64,000 nucleotides of DNA from Rhizobium metallidurans (GTDB lineage: Bacteria; Pseudomonadota; Alphaproteobacteria; Rhizobiales; Rhizobiaceae). The stretch is taken from NCBI RefSeq assembly GCF_014196505.1, contig NZ_JACIDW010000001.1, forward strand, positions 620,001 to 684,000, in the 5' to 3' direction. Position numbers and translations under genes: made by a program. The notes beneath the pieces were generated by a model. That model did not search any database and was not told the origin of the DNA. It saw only the letters and a program-made list of their open reading frames with translations. This document shows positions 26,198-35,551 of this stretch, piece after piece (position 1 is the stretch's first letter; each line of letters begins with the position of its first letter).

Positions 26198-27814
26198 ATG
26201 AGCGACGAAGTCCAAACACCGCGCTACGTGATCGGCGTTGACGTCGGCACCGGAAGCGCGCGCGCGGGAGTGTTCGATCTTGGAGGACGGATGCTGGCCT
26301 CCGCCAAGCGCGACATCTCGCTTTACCGCGAGGTGGGATCGATCGTCGAACAGTCGAGCAACGAAATCTGGCGGGCGGTCTGCGAGGCGGTGCGTCAGTC
26401 CATTTCCGATGCCGGGGTGACCCCGGAGGCGATCGTCGGATTGGGCTTCGACGCCACCTGCTCGCTGGTCGTCCTCGGTGATCAGGGCAAGCCTTTGCCC
26501 GTCGGCCCATCCGAGGACCCGGAGCGCAACATCATCGTCTGGATGGATCACAGGGCGGTTTCCCAGGCGGAGCGGATCAATGCCTTCGGCCATGCGGTGC
26601 TGCGCTATGTCGGCGGCCGCATCTCTCCGGAGATGGAGACGCCCAAGCTGCTATGGCTGAAGGAGAACCGGCCCGACGTGTTCGACGCGGCCTGGCAGTT
26701 CTTCGACCTCGCCGACTTCCTGACCTGGCGCGCCACCGGCGACCTGTCGCGATCCACCTGCACGGTAACCTGCAAATGGACCTATCTCGCCCATGAGCAG
26801 CGCTGGGACCCGACATATTTCGAAGAGATTGGTCTCGGCTCACTGGCCAAAGAAGGGTTTGCCCGCATCGGCCAGACGATCGTCGAGCCGGGCTCGGCGC
26901 TTGGCGGCGGCCTGACGTCGGTTGCAGCGGCAGAACTCGGGCTGCTGCCGGGGACGGCGGTTGCGGCCGGATTGATCGATGCGCATGCCGGCGGGATCGG
27001 GACGGTCGGCTTCGGCGGCGGGCCGACGGCCAATCTCGGCTATGTCTTCGGCACCTCGTCGTGCACGATGACATCGACCGTCGAACCGGCCTTCGTGCAG
27101 GGCGTTTGGGGGCCTTACTATTCGGCGATGGTTCCGGGGCTCTGGCTCAACGAAGGCGGGCAGAGTGCCGCCGGCGCGGCGATCGAACAGCTTCTCTCAT
27201 TTCATCCCGCAGCCGCCGAAGCGACAGGGATCGCAAAAGACAAGGGCCAACCGCTTCCCGTCATGCTTGCCGACCTCGCCGCCGACGCGGCGGGGGACGA
27301 CGCGATCTCGCTCGTGACAGGTCTCCACGTCGTCCCCGAGTTCCTGGGCAACCGTGCGCCTCTTGCCGATCCGCACGCCCGCGCGCTCATCGCAGGCCTC
27401 GACATGGAGCGCGATATCGACAGCCTCGTCCGGCTCTATGTGGCGGGGCTCTACGGCATCGGTTACGGCCTCAGGCAGATCATCGACGCGCAGGCGGAGG
27501 CGGGTGTCGAGATCGATACCGTCGTCATCAGCGGCGGGGCCGGGCAGCAAGACTTTGTCCGTCAGCTCCTGGCGGACGCCTGTGGCAAGCCCCTCGTCGC
27601 AACGTCGGCTGATGAACCGGTCTTGCTGGGCGCGGCGATCCTCGGCGCTGTCGCCAGCGGCAGTTACCGCGATGTCCGCGAAGCGATGTCCATGTTGACG
27701 ATGGTCGACGGAACGTTCACGCCGGCAGCGGGCGCGACGGCCGATATTCACCGGAAAAGATATGACGCTTTCAAGCTGCTGCAGCTGTTGGGCCAGCAAG
27801 TGCGGGATTGCTGA
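26198..27814 (+). CDS. FGGY-family carbohydrate kinase, ribulokinase-like
   Basis: 538-residue sugar kinase of the ASKHA fold. The N-terminal phosphate-binding loop is IGVDVGTGSARAGVFDLGG near residue 12. WMDHRA near residue 110 and the FGGY C-terminal adenosine-binding segments VVISGGAGQQDFVRQLLAD and EPVLLGAAILGAVASG are present. Length and N-terminal motif (GTGSARAG) fit the D-ribulokinase branch rather than glycerol or xylulose kinases. Likely converts D-ribulose from the preceding dehydrogenase to D-ribulose 5-phosphate. Last gene of the LacI-2-controlled operon. Confidence 0.87.
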   Translation: MSDEVQTPRYVIGVDVGTGSARAGVFDLGGRMLASAKRDISLYREVGSIVEQSSNEIWRAVCEAVRQSISDAGVTPEAIVGLGFDATCSLVVLGDQGKPLPVGPSEDPERNIIVWMDHRAVSQAERINAFGHAVLRYVGGRISPEMETPKLLWLKENRPDVFDAAWQFFDLADFLTWRATGDLSRSTCTVTCKWTYLAHEQRWDPTYFEEIGLGSLAKEGFARIGQTIVEPGSALGGGLTSVAAAELGLLPGTAVAAGLIDAHAGGIGTVGFGGGPTANLGYVFGTSSCTMTSTVEPAFVQGVWGPYYSAMVPGLWLNEGGQSAAGAAIEQLLSFHPAAAEATGIAKDKGQPLPVMLADLAADAAGDDAISLVTGLHVVPEFLGNRAPLADPHARALIAGLDMERDIDSLVRLYVAGLYGIGYGLRQIIDAQAEAGVEIDTVVISGGAGQQDFVRQLLADACGKPLVATSADEPVLLGAAILGAVASGSYRDVREAMSMLTMVDGTFTPAAGATADIHRKRYDAFKLLQLLGQQVRDC

Positions 27815-27902
27815 CAGCCTGTGAAGGAGAGCGCGTGGCGTTCAAGTTGTCATCCACCGTACACGAACCGGGCATAGAATTGTGCCAATCGGGGAGTGAC
27901 GC

Positions 27903-28544
27903 ATGCACGGTCGCGCCAATCTTACTGCCATAAGGCTGATGGATGCCTGCGAGCATCTGCTCTGCGAATCCGAAACGGTGGACGACCTGACGGCGCGGCG
28001 CATCGCCATCGAGGCGCATGCGACGCCGTCCGCGATTGTCTATCACTTCGGATCGCAGGAAGCGCTGATTTCCGCCGTGGCCGAGCGCGTTTATCGCCGG
28101 CTGAACGCCGAACGTCTCAGCCTGCTTCGGAAGGCCGTCGACCGTCGCGCGCCGGAGCCCGCCGATCTGGCGGAGATCATCGCGGCCCTTGTCGGTCCTT
28201 CCATCCGCTGGAGCCTCGATCCCAGTTCGAGCTATGCAGTGCTGTCGCATTTCACGTCGATGGTGAAAACGCACCGCGAGGAAGCGCCGCATCATCGCCG
28301 GATCACCGGCAACGTCGAACACCACCGCGCCTTTATCCCGCACCTGAAACGGATCGCGCCCTGGCTCGACGACGTCGAAATCGGCTGGCGCCTCAATTGC
28401 GCGCTCGGCATCCGCTCGCAGGTGACGCGTTCGCGGTCGAGGACCGAGCTTCTCACCAACTTCAGCATGAATCTCGACGATCCCGAGCTGGTCATAGCCC
28501 GGATGACGGAGGTGATCGCGCCGATGTTTCGCAAGCCGATCTGA
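27903..28544 (+). CDS. TetR-family transcriptional regulator
   Basis: 213-residue regulator. The N-terminal helix-turn-helix (about residues 25-55) includes TARRIAIEAHATPSAIVYHFGSQ, ending in the TetR Tyr-His-Phe hallmark and followed by EALISAVAERV. The C-terminal ligand domain has no recognisable specificity. GGGGAG precedes the start. It is 102 bases upstream of a phosphoesterase gene and an ABC importer on the same strand and probably controls them. Confidence 0.87.
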   Translation: MHGRANLTAIRLMDACEHLLCESETVDDLTARRIAIEAHATPSAIVYHFGSQEALISAVAERVYRRLNAERLSLLRKAVDRRAPEPADLAEIIAALVGPSIRWSLDPSSSYAVLSHFTSMVKTHREEAPHHRRITGNVEHHRAFIPHLKRIAPWLDDVEIGWRLNCALGIRSQVTRSRSRTELLTNFSMNLDDPELVIARMTEVIAPMFRKPI

Positions 28545-28646
28545 CCTGCCTCCCACAATTCGAACGGCATTCGAAATCCGTCACGACCGGGAAACAAACC
28601 GCTCCTATCGATCCTCCTGACGAAACTGCCATTCAGGAGGCATCCG

Positions 28647-29489
28647 ATGCGCCGCGAAACCACCTTCATCCATCTTACCGACCTGCACATCGGCACCGCC
28701 GATGACAGCCATCTGCATTCGGACACGACAGAGACGCTGCACCAGGTGCTCGATCTCGTCGCAACCGTCACGCCGAAGCCGCAATTCGTCATCGCCAGCG
28801 GCGACCTGACGAACCGCGGCGATGCGGAAAGCTTCCGGCGGCTGAAGGAGATTATGGACGCCAAGATCGACGTGCCGATCGTCTATGCGCTCGGCAACCA
28901 CGATACCCGCCCGGGCTTCTATGAAGGCATGGCTGTCGAATCAGCCGATCTGGATGCGCCTTACGATCACGACACGATCATCGACGGCATCCATATCGTC
29001 ACGATCGATTCCACGACGCCCGGCCTTATCGGCGGCACGATCGAACCGGAACAGTTCGACTGGCTCGCGGCAACGCTCGACAAGCATCTGGAGCTACCGA
29101 AGCTGATCGTCGTCCACCATCCGCCGGCACTCGGCGAAGAGGCCGATGCGACCCACTGGCGCACCATCCACTTCCCGCAGTCCGAACGTTTCCGCGAATT
29201 GCTGAAGGGCCGCAACATCATCGGTATCCTCAGCGGCCATATCCATCATGATCGCGTCTCCGTCTGGCATGGCATTCCTGTCGTCGTCGGCACCGGCCAG
29301 CACGCTGCCACCGACATCCTGCGCACCGACATCCTGCGGATGGTGCGCGGCGCCTCCTTCGGCATCGGCACCATCCGTCCGTCCGGCCTGACCATGGCCT
29401 TCGTGCCGCTGCCGTCCGATCGCGCCGAACTCAATACTTATCCACTCGAACTTCTGATGGCCCGGGCAATGCCCGTCGCCGCCGAATAA
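28647..29489 (+). CDS. Calcineurin-like metallophosphoesterase (Icc/GpdQ type)
   Basis: 280-residue class III phosphodiesterase. Dinuclear-metal ligands are visible in order: DLHIG near residue 12 (Asp, His), GDLTNRGD near 52, GNHDTR near 83, a His in VVHHPP near 154 and GHIHHD near 195. Size and order fit the Icc/GpdQ group, which cleaves cAMP or glycerophosphodiesters. No signal peptide, so cytoplasmic. It opens a gene set of ABC importer plus tyrosine phosphatase, suggesting processing of an imported phosphodiester or phosphomonoester; the substrate is inferred only from this context. Confidence 0.88.
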   Translation: MRRETTFIHLTDLHIGTADDSHLHSDTTETLHQVLDLVATVTPKPQFVIASGDLTNRGDAESFRRLKEIMDAKIDVPIVYALGNHDTRPGFYEGMAVESADLDAPYDHDTIIDGIHIVTIDSTTPGLIGGTIEPEQFDWLAATLDKHLELPKLIVVHHPPALGEEADATHWRTIHFPQSERFRELLKGRNIIGILSGHIHHDRVSVWHGIPVVVGTGQHAATDILRTDILRMVRGASFGIGTIRPSGLTMAFVPLPSDRAELNTYPLELLMARAMPVAAE

Positions 29490-29512
29490 TCTCACTCCTG
29501 GAGCCACGCAAC

Positions 29513-30808
29513 ATGCTGCGCAGAACCACTCTCAAGCTGATGGCGACGCTGACCGCCGCCTCGATGCTGCCCTTCGGCGCTTTCGCCGAAATGCCGGCAA
29601 CCATCGACAAGCCGGTGACGATCACCTTCTACAACTACAACCTTGCCTCCGCGGGCGTTGGCCAGGAAGCGACGAAGGAACTGATCGCCGGATTCGAGAA
29701 GAAGTTTCCGAACGTCAAGGTCGAGCCGATCGCCGTTCCCTCCAACGAAATCATCACCCGCGTGCAGGCCGATATCGTCGCCGGCAAACAGCCTGATGTG
29801 GCCCAGCTCGTCTTCCGCGACCTGATTTTTATCGCTAGCGATCTCGGCGGCAACGCACTCGAGGACATGGTCCCGGAGGCCGAGCTGAAGGACCAATTTT
29901 CGGGCATGATCCCGAAGGGTCTCGAACTCGGCAAGGTCGATGGCAAGACCTACGGTCTCGCCTATACCTTCTCGACGCCGATCATGTTCTACAATGCCGA
30001 TCTCTTCAAGCAGGCCGGCCTCGATCCGAACGCCCCGCCGAAGACCTGGGCCGACGTCGCGGCCGCCGGCAAGGCGATCAAGGAAAGGACCGGCAAGAAC
30101 GGCTTCTTCCCGGGCGCCTATGGCCCGACGGACGGCACGTTCGTCTACCAGGCGATCGTCATGTCGAACGGCGGCAAGGTGCGCGACGGCAATACACTGA
30201 CCTTCGCCGAGGAAAACGCGGCTGAAGCCGTCAAGACCCTGCGCGACATGGTGACCAGCGGCGCCCATGCCAAGATCGATCCCGCCAGCGCCTCCGACAC
30301 GTTCGCGGCCGGCAACATGGGCATGTTCCTCTATACGAGCGCGCTTCTCTCCAGCGTCAAGAAATCGGCCGCCGGCAAATTTGACCTGAGGCTCGCACCC
30401 ATGCCGTCCTTCGGCGACAAGCCGACGGCGCCGACAAATTCCGGCAGTGCGCTTTTCGTCTTCAGCAAGGATCCGGTCAAGCAGCGCGCTTCTTATGAAC
30501 TCCTGAAGTACCTGACCAGCCGGGAAGCCTATACGATCATCACCAGCAAGATCGGTTACCTGCCGCTGCGCCTCGATATCGTCGACGATCCCAACCAGCT
30601 GGGACCGTGGCTGAAGGAGAACCCGATGTTCCGCTCCAACCTGGAACAGCTGGACCGCATCACCGCGAACATGGCCTTCCCCGGCTCGAACTACCGTCAG
30701 GTCGAGAAGATGATGATGGACTCGGTTCGTGAAGCCGTCTTCGGCAATGGCGACCCGATCGCCACGCTCAAGACAGCGCAGGAACAGGCTCAGGATCTGA
30801 TGCCCTGA
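29513..30808 (+). CDS. ABC importer periplasmic binding protein (family 1, UgpB/sugar type)
   Basis: 431-residue receptor with signal peptide to about residue 25 (PFGAFA). Family-1 landmarks: KELIAGFEKKFPNVKVEPI near residue 60, KQPDVAQLVFRDL near 95, YGLAYTFSTPIMFYNADLF near 150. Proteins of this fold bind oligosaccharides, glycerol 3-phosphate or glycerophosphodiesters. It lies 23 bases after the phosphoesterase gene. No ATPase gene is present in this gene set. Confidence 0.9.
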   Translation: MLRRTTLKLMATLTAASMLPFGAFAEMPATIDKPVTITFYNYNLASAGVGQEATKELIAGFEKKFPNVKVEPIAVPSNEIITRVQADIVAGKQPDVAQLVFRDLIFIASDLGGNALEDMVPEAELKDQFSGMIPKGLELGKVDGKTYGLAYTFSTPIMFYNADLFKQAGLDPNAPPKTWADVAAAGKAIKERTGKNGFFPGAYGPTDGTFVYQAIVMSNGGKVRDGNTLTFAEENAAEAVKTLRDMVTSGAHAKIDPASASDTFAAGNMGMFLYTSALLSSVKKSAAGKFDLRLAPMPSFGDKPTAPTNSGSALFVFSKDPVKQRASYELLKYLTSREAYTIITSKIGYLPLRLDIVDDPNQLGPWLKENPMFRSNLEQLDRITANMAFPGSNYRQVEKMMMDSVREAVFGNGDPIATLKTAQEQAQDLMP

Positions 30809-30886
30809 TTGGCGACAGCCCCTGACCGTGGAAACGGCCTGTCGGTGACGCGGCGTTTTCCGCAGGCCTGACATCACGAGGAAAGA

Positions 30887-31897
30887 ATGCCGGGCGGGCA
30901 CGCGTGTTTCGCCCGGCATCCGAAGACCATCCGGATGGACCCGATGACCGATATTCAGGCCGATTTCGCCAGACCCATGACGATCGCCCGCGCGCCGGCA
31001 AGAGCCCGCCGCCAGCGCGAGCCCTTCACCATTTCGCCCTGGCTCTATCTCACCCCGGCGCTCGTTCTGCTGTTCGTCTGGACCTATATCCCGCTGGTCG
31101 AGACCTTCCAGCTGTCCTTCTATCAATGGAACATGCTGCCCAGCGCCACGCCGCGCTATGTGGGCCTGAAGAATTACGAGCGCCTGATGGCGCTGCCGGA
31201 CATGCGCAACGCGCTCTGGAATACGCTCTACTACATCCTCGGCCTCTTCCCGATGTCGGTGATCATCCCGCTCTTCGTGGCGATCTGGACGCAGGACCTC
31301 ACCGGCCGCGCCCGGATGATCTATCGCGGCCTGATCTTCGTGCCGATGATCGTCGCGCCGGTCGTCGCGGCCATTCTCTGGCGCTGGCTTTTGAACGAGG
31401 ATCAGGGTCTGATCATGCTTGGCCTGGAACAATTGGGCTTTGGCCGCATAGGCTTCCTCACCGATCCGACCTACGCGCTGGCGACACTGACCTGGATCAC
31501 CGGCTGGAAGCTGATCGGTTTTTCGACGCTGCTTTTTTCAGCCGCCAATGCCGGCATCAACCCTTCCTACATCGAGGCGGCGCGCATCGACGGCGCGAGC
31601 CGCTGGGGGATCATTCGCGATATCCGCCTGCCGTTGCTTTCGCCCACCATCCTGCTGCTGTCGATGATGACCATCCTGTTCGGGGCGCAGTGGAGTTTTG
31701 CCTATATCAACGTGCTGACCAATGGCGGCCCGCTGAAATCCACCACCAACATCTTCTACCTGCTCTGGGAATACGGCTTCGAGACCATGTCCGCCGGCTG
31801 GAGTTCGGCAGCCGGCATGATCGTCTTCCTCGGCTTCGCCATTCTCGCCGCGGGCTGCATGTGGCTGACCAAAAGGTTCGCGGTCTATGACAATTGA
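30887..31897 (+). CDS. ABC importer permease 1 (UgpA/MalF type)
   Basis: Six-helix MalF/UgpA-class permease, up to 336 residues. The EAA loop that contacts the ATPase is YIEAARIDGASRWGIIRDIR near residue 228. Motif LTPALVLLFVWTYIPL marks the first helix. GAGGAAAG in front of ATG 30887 supports the long start; in-frame ATGs at 30935 and 30944 would remove an atypical 16-19 residue leader. Overlaps the next permease gene by 11 bases. Confidence 0.9.
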   Translation: MPGGHACFARHPKTIRMDPMTDIQADFARPMTIARAPARARRQREPFTISPWLYLTPALVLLFVWTYIPLVETFQLSFYQWNMLPSATPRYVGLKNYERLMALPDMRNALWNTLYYILGLFPMSVIIPLFVAIWTQDLTGRARMIYRGLIFVPMIVAPVVAAILWRWLLNEDQGLIMLGLEQLGFGRIGFLTDPTYALATLTWITGWKLIGFSTLLFSAANAGINPSYIEAARIDGASRWGIIRDIRLPLLSPTILLLSMMTILFGAQWSFAYINVLTNGGPLKSTTNIFYLLWEYGFETMSAGWSSAAGMIVFLGFAILAAGCMWLTKRFAVYDN

Positions 31898-32750
31898 AGC
31901 TTCACACGATCATCAGCCGCTCGTCTCGCTGAACGGGAATACCGGAAAGGTCCGCCGCGTCGCCGTGCATGCGGTGATGATCCTGCCCTCGTTCCTGTCG
32001 ATCTTCCCGATCTACTGGATGATCGTCACGTCGCTCAGGCCGGAAAACGAAATCTTCTCGACGGCCGTATGGCCGGCCAATCCGACGCTCGAGAACTACG
32101 TTTTCGTGCTGACCCGCATCCCGATGCTGCAGATGCTGTTCAACACCACGGTCGTCGCGGCGGCGACGGCGGCGCTGCAGGTGGTGACCGGCCTGTTCGC
32201 GGCTTACGCGCTGGTGCGCTGGCGGATGCGGCTTTCCGGCGTCATCCACGGTCTGATCGCACTCTCCTGGCTCGTTCCTTTCCAGGTCACGATGATCCCG
32301 AACTACGTGCTCGCGTCACGTCTCGGGCTGCTCGACACGCTGACGGGCCTCATCCTGCCGAATGCCAGCCACGCTTTCGCGGTCCTTTTGCTCTATCATG
32401 CCATGCGCTCCTTTCCGACCGAGATCGTCGAAGCAGCGCGCATCGACGGGGCGCGGAGCTGGAAGATCCTCTGGCAGATCGTCGCGCCGAACATGGGGGC
32501 TCCGATCGCCTCGCTGTCGATCATCGCTTTCATCTCCGCCTGGAACGAATATTTCTGGCCGCTGCTCCTCTCCCGCAAGCCGGAAAACTCCGTCGTCCAG
32601 ATCGGCCTGCAGATGTTCATGACCCAGGAGGGCAATCTCTGGGGACCGCTGATGGCGGCCGCGGCGCTCGCCAGCCTGCCGATCCTGATCATCTACCTCG
32701 TCTTGCAGCGCCACGTCATCGAATCCTTCATGAAATCCGGAATCCGCTGA
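31887..32750 (+). CDS. ABC importer permease 2 (UgpE/MalG type)
   Basis: 287-residue MalG/UgpE-class permease with six hydrophobic segments. The EAA loop is VEAARIDGARSWKILWQIV near residue 180; the end is a typical LVLQRHVIESFMKSGIR. The start lies inside the end of the preceding gene (11-base overlap), so the two form a coupled heterodimer. The following phosphatase gene begins two bases after its stop. Confidence 0.92.
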   Translation: MTIEASHDHQPLVSLNGNTGKVRRVAVHAVMILPSFLSIFPIYWMIVTSLRPENEIFSTAVWPANPTLENYVFVLTRIPMLQMLFNTTVVAAATAALQVVTGLFAAYALVRWRMRLSGVIHGLIALSWLVPFQVTMIPNYVLASRLGLLDTLTGLILPNASHAFAVLLLYHAMRSFPTEIVEAARIDGARSWKILWQIVAPNMGAPIASLSIIAFISAWNEYFWPLLLSRKPENSVVQIGLQMFMTQEGNLWGPLMAAAALASLPILIIYLVLQRHVIESFMKSGIR

Positions 32751-32752
32751 AA

Positions 32753-33493
32753 ATGTTCATCTATAACCGACTGATCGCTCTCGAAGGCGCACACAATGTC
32801 CGTGATCTCGGCGGCTACCGGACCGCCGGCGGCAACTCGACCCGCTGGCGCTCCATATTGCGCGGCGACGCCCTGCATGATCTGAGCGCGGCCGATATCG
32901 AAGCGCTGCTCGGCCATGGCCTTGCAACGGTCATCGACCTGCGCAATGCGCATGAGATCGCCGCGCAGGCCAACCCCTTCGTCGGTCATGACCGTGTGCG
33001 CTATCACAACACGCCGGTATTTTCGGCGCTCGCCCCGGTCGAGATGATGGCCGAAGCAAGCCTCAGCTTCGACATGGGCGACCGCTATTGCCAGGCGATC
33101 GACAAATGCCGGCCGGCGATCGCCGAAGTGCTGAACATCATCGCGGAAGCGCCGGACGGCGCCGTGCTCTTCCACTGCAGCGCCGGCAAGGACCGGACCG
33201 GTGTCATTGCCGCCCTGCTGCTGGCGAATGCGGGCGTCGACGAGACGACGATTATCGAGGACTACGCGTTGACCGCAACGATTTCCGGCCCGCTGATCGC
33301 CAGGCTGCGCCAGCGCGCACTCGACCGAGGCATGTCTTCCACCCTGATCGATATCGTGCTCGCCTCCGAACCAAGGAGCATGCGACAGGCGCTCGACCAC
33401 ATCCGCCTGCATTACGGCAGCGTCCCGGATTATCTGCGCCTGCTTGGCGTGGATGAAGCACAGGTGTCGCGCCTGAAGGCCCGCCTTTCCTGA
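32753..33493 (+). CDS. Protein tyrosine/serine phosphatase (Y_phosphatase3 type)
   Basis: 246-residue phosphatase with N-terminal HNVRDLGGYRT and the catalytic loop HCSAGKDRTG (Cys near residue 142, matching C-x5-R), typical of the bacterial tyrosine/lipid phosphatase family. The general-acid region is less certain. It starts two bases after the permease stop, so it belongs to the importer operon. Such enzymes dephosphorylate phosphotyrosine, phosphoinositides or small phosphoesters. The operon position suggests a small-molecule substrate delivered by the importer; this is inference. Confidence 0.87.
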   Translation: MFIYNRLIALEGAHNVRDLGGYRTAGGNSTRWRSILRGDALHDLSAADIEALLGHGLATVIDLRNAHEIAAQANPFVGHDRVRYHNTPVFSALAPVEMMAEASLSFDMGDRYCQAIDKCRPAIAEVLNIIAEAPDGAVLFHCSAGKDRTGVIAALLLANAGVDETTIIEDYALTATISGPLIARLRQRALDRGMSSTLIDIVLASEPRSMRQALDHIRLHYGSVPDYLRLLGVDEAQVSRLKARLS

Positions 33494-33560
33494 CACTGCC
33501 GCAGACCCACGGCCGCTCGCCGTCATTCGGTCGCGTGCCCGCAGGCGCGACGATAATAGG

Positions 33561-34709
33561 TTAGAGGCTGTCGCCGCCATGGGTGCCGATGGCATGTCCA
33601 TCGGCATCGAAGAACAGGATATCCTCGAGACGGATGCCGAGTTCGAGCGTGTCGTCCGTATCGAGGTTTTCGGTCGTCCAGACCAATTCGTCGGTCATAT
33701 GCCGGCCGGCCAGTGCGGCTAGTCTCGTCATGTCGGGCGAGCCGGCCTCGCCGCGGAAATAGACATGCTGACTGTTGCCGATGATCTCGCGCCTGACGAC
33801 ATGGCCCGTCAGTCTGAAAACGCTCTGCCTTGCGTCGGTGACGCGGTAGAGCGCTTCCGGCCGCAATCCGGCATAGATCTGCTCGCGGCCCGCAAGCGCG
33901 GTCCGGCATTCGCCGGGAAGGTCGGCCAGCGACACGGAGGCGCCGCCCATTTCCAGCCGGTTCGCGGTCACCCGGCCTGCGAGGAAATTCGGCGGGGCGG
34001 CGCCGAGAAAGGCGGCTGCGAATATGTTGGCCGGACGCCGGTAGATTTCGCGCGGCGGGCCGACCTGCTGCACCTCGCCATCGCGCAGGATGACCACGCG
34101 GTCCGCCAGCGTTTGCGCCTCAACCTGATCGTGGGTGACATAGATCATCGTCGTGCCCAGTCGCCGCTGAAGATCGCGGATTTCGCCGCGCACATGGGTT
34201 CTGAGCGCCGCATCGAGATTGGAAAGCGGCTCGTCGAGCAGGAATAGATCCGGCTCGCGGATGATCGCCCGCCCCATGGCGACGCGCTGCTTCTGGCCGC
34301 CGGAAAGCTGCGAGGGGCGCCGATCGAGAAGCTCTTCCAGGCGCAGCTGGTTCGCCACCTCGATAACCTTGCCGTCGATTTCGGCGGCACGCATCTTCTG
34401 CCGACGCAGCGGATAGGCGAGGTTTTCGCGCACCGTCAGGTGCGGATAGAGCGCGTAATTCTGAAACACCATGGCGATCTTGCGGTGGCGCGGCTCGATG
34501 TCGGTAATGTCGCGCTCGCCGAGCAGGATCTGGCCGCCGTCGACCTTCTCCAGGCCCGCGATCAGTTTCAGCAAGGTCGACTTGCCGCAGCCGGACGGGC
34601 CGACGAGCACGATCAGCTCGCCGCTCTGGGCGACGAGATCGAAAGGCTTGAGCACGGCCGTACCCTTCGCATAACCCTTGGATACGGACCGGAGGACGAG
34701 TTTGTGCAT
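33561..34709 (-). CDS. ABC importer ATP-binding protein (UgpC/MalK type)
   Basis: 382-residue ATPase of the MalK/UgpC class: Walker A GPSGCGKSTLLK near residue 38, signature LSGGQKQRVAMGRAI, Walker B LFLLDEPLSNLD, switch VTHDQ, and a C-terminal MalK-type regulatory region from about residue 240. ATG 34709 is chosen (a longer frame runs through the upstream permease gene). Five bases separate it from that permease. The importer at 29513-32750 on the other strand has no ATPase, and this one lies only 67 bases from it, so it may serve both. Confidence 0.92.
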   Translation of the reverse strand: MHKLVLRSVSKGYAKGTAVLKPFDLVAQSGELIVLVGPSGCGKSTLLKLIAGLEKVDGGQILLGERDITDIEPRHRKIAMVFQNYALYPHLTVRENLAYPLRRQKMRAAEIDGKVIEVANQLRLEELLDRRPSQLSGGQKQRVAMGRAIIREPDLFLLDEPLSNLDAALRTHVRGEIRDLQRRLGTTMIYVTHDQVEAQTLADRVVILRDGEVQQVGPPREIYRRPANIFAAAFLGAAPPNFLAGRVTANRLEMGGASVSLADLPGECRTALAGREQIYAGLRPEALYRVTDARQSVFRLTGHVVRREIIGNSQHVYFRGEAGSPDMTRLAALAGRHMTDELVWTTENLDTDDTLELGIRLEDILFFDADGHAIGTHGGDSL

Positions 34710-34714
34710 GAGGA

Positions 34715-35551
34715 TCACTTTCCGCCTGATGTCGCCTGGCTCGGCGTCAGGAAGCGCTGCAGGATGGCGAATATAACGAAGGCCGGGACGATGGTGAGGA
34801 TGGCCGCGGCGAAGACCAGTGCGTAATCGGTCGAGCGCAGGGGATCGATCAGGCCGGAGATCGCCACCTGGGCGAGTTGCCCGTCGTCGCGGCGCATGGC
34901 GATGAGCGGCCAGAGATACCACTCCCAGACGAACACGAAATGCATCAGCCAGCAGGCGATCAGCGCTCCGCGGATATTCGGCAGGATCGCGGTTCGAAGC
35001 ACTTCCCACAGGCCGGCGCCGTCGAGGGCGGCGGCATGATCGAGTTCACGCGGGACTTCCTCGATCGCCTGGCGGATCAGGTAGACGCCGATCGGCGAAA
35101 AGATGAAGGGCAGGGCGAGCCCCCAGAAGCTGTCGATCAGCCCGAGATCGCGAACGACGAAGAACAGGGGCGGGAGGATGACATCGACAGGAATGAACAG
35201 CGTGAACAGCATCAGCAGGAACAGCGCCTTGCGGCCGCGAAACCGGAACCGGGACAGCGCGTAACCGGCGAGAAGGCTGGAGATCGTGGTACCCGTCGCC
35301 ATCACGAAGCCCAGAAGCACGGTGTTGAAGAGCTGGGCCTGCAGGCGGGGAAGGCCGAGCGCGCGGCGATAGGCGTCGAAGGTTGGTTCCGCCGGCAGGA
35401 AGGCCCAGAGCGACAGGCTGCCGGCATACCGGTACATGTCGCTGTTTTCCCGAAGCGAGGCGGTGACCGCGAAGAGGATCGGCAGCACGAAGACCGCGGC
35501 GAGCAGAACACGCAGGACAATTCCAAGCGAACGGCTCATTCGTAAGTCCAT
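34715..35551 (-). CDS. ABC importer permease (UgpE/MalG type)
   Basis: 278-residue MalG-class permease with six hydrophobic segments. Its EAA-type loop is ELDHAAALDGAGLWEVLRTA near residue 168, a somewhat degenerate version. Ends with FVIFAILQRFLTPSQ. An in-frame ATG at 35539 is an alternative start. Overlaps the end of the other permease gene by 16 bases. Confidence 0.9.
   Translation of the reverse strand: MDLRMSRSLGIVLRVLLAAVFVLPILFAVTASLRENSDMYRYAGSLSLWAFLPAEPTFDAYRRALGLPRLQAQLFNTVLLGFVMATGTTISSLLAGYALSRFRFRGRKALFLLMLFTLFIPVDVILPPLFFVVRDLGLIDSFWGLALPFIFSPIGVYLIRQAIEEVPRELDHAAALDGAGLWEVLRTAILPNIRGALIACWLMHFVFVWEWYLWPLIAMRRDDGQLAQVAISGLIDPLRSTDYALVFAAAILTIVPAFVIFAILQRFLTPSQATSGGK

Noticed and set aside
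29492..31432. 646-codon minus-strand frame opposite the 29.5 kb binding protein and permease
   Set aside because: Shadow frame; the plus-strand genes have complete family signatures.
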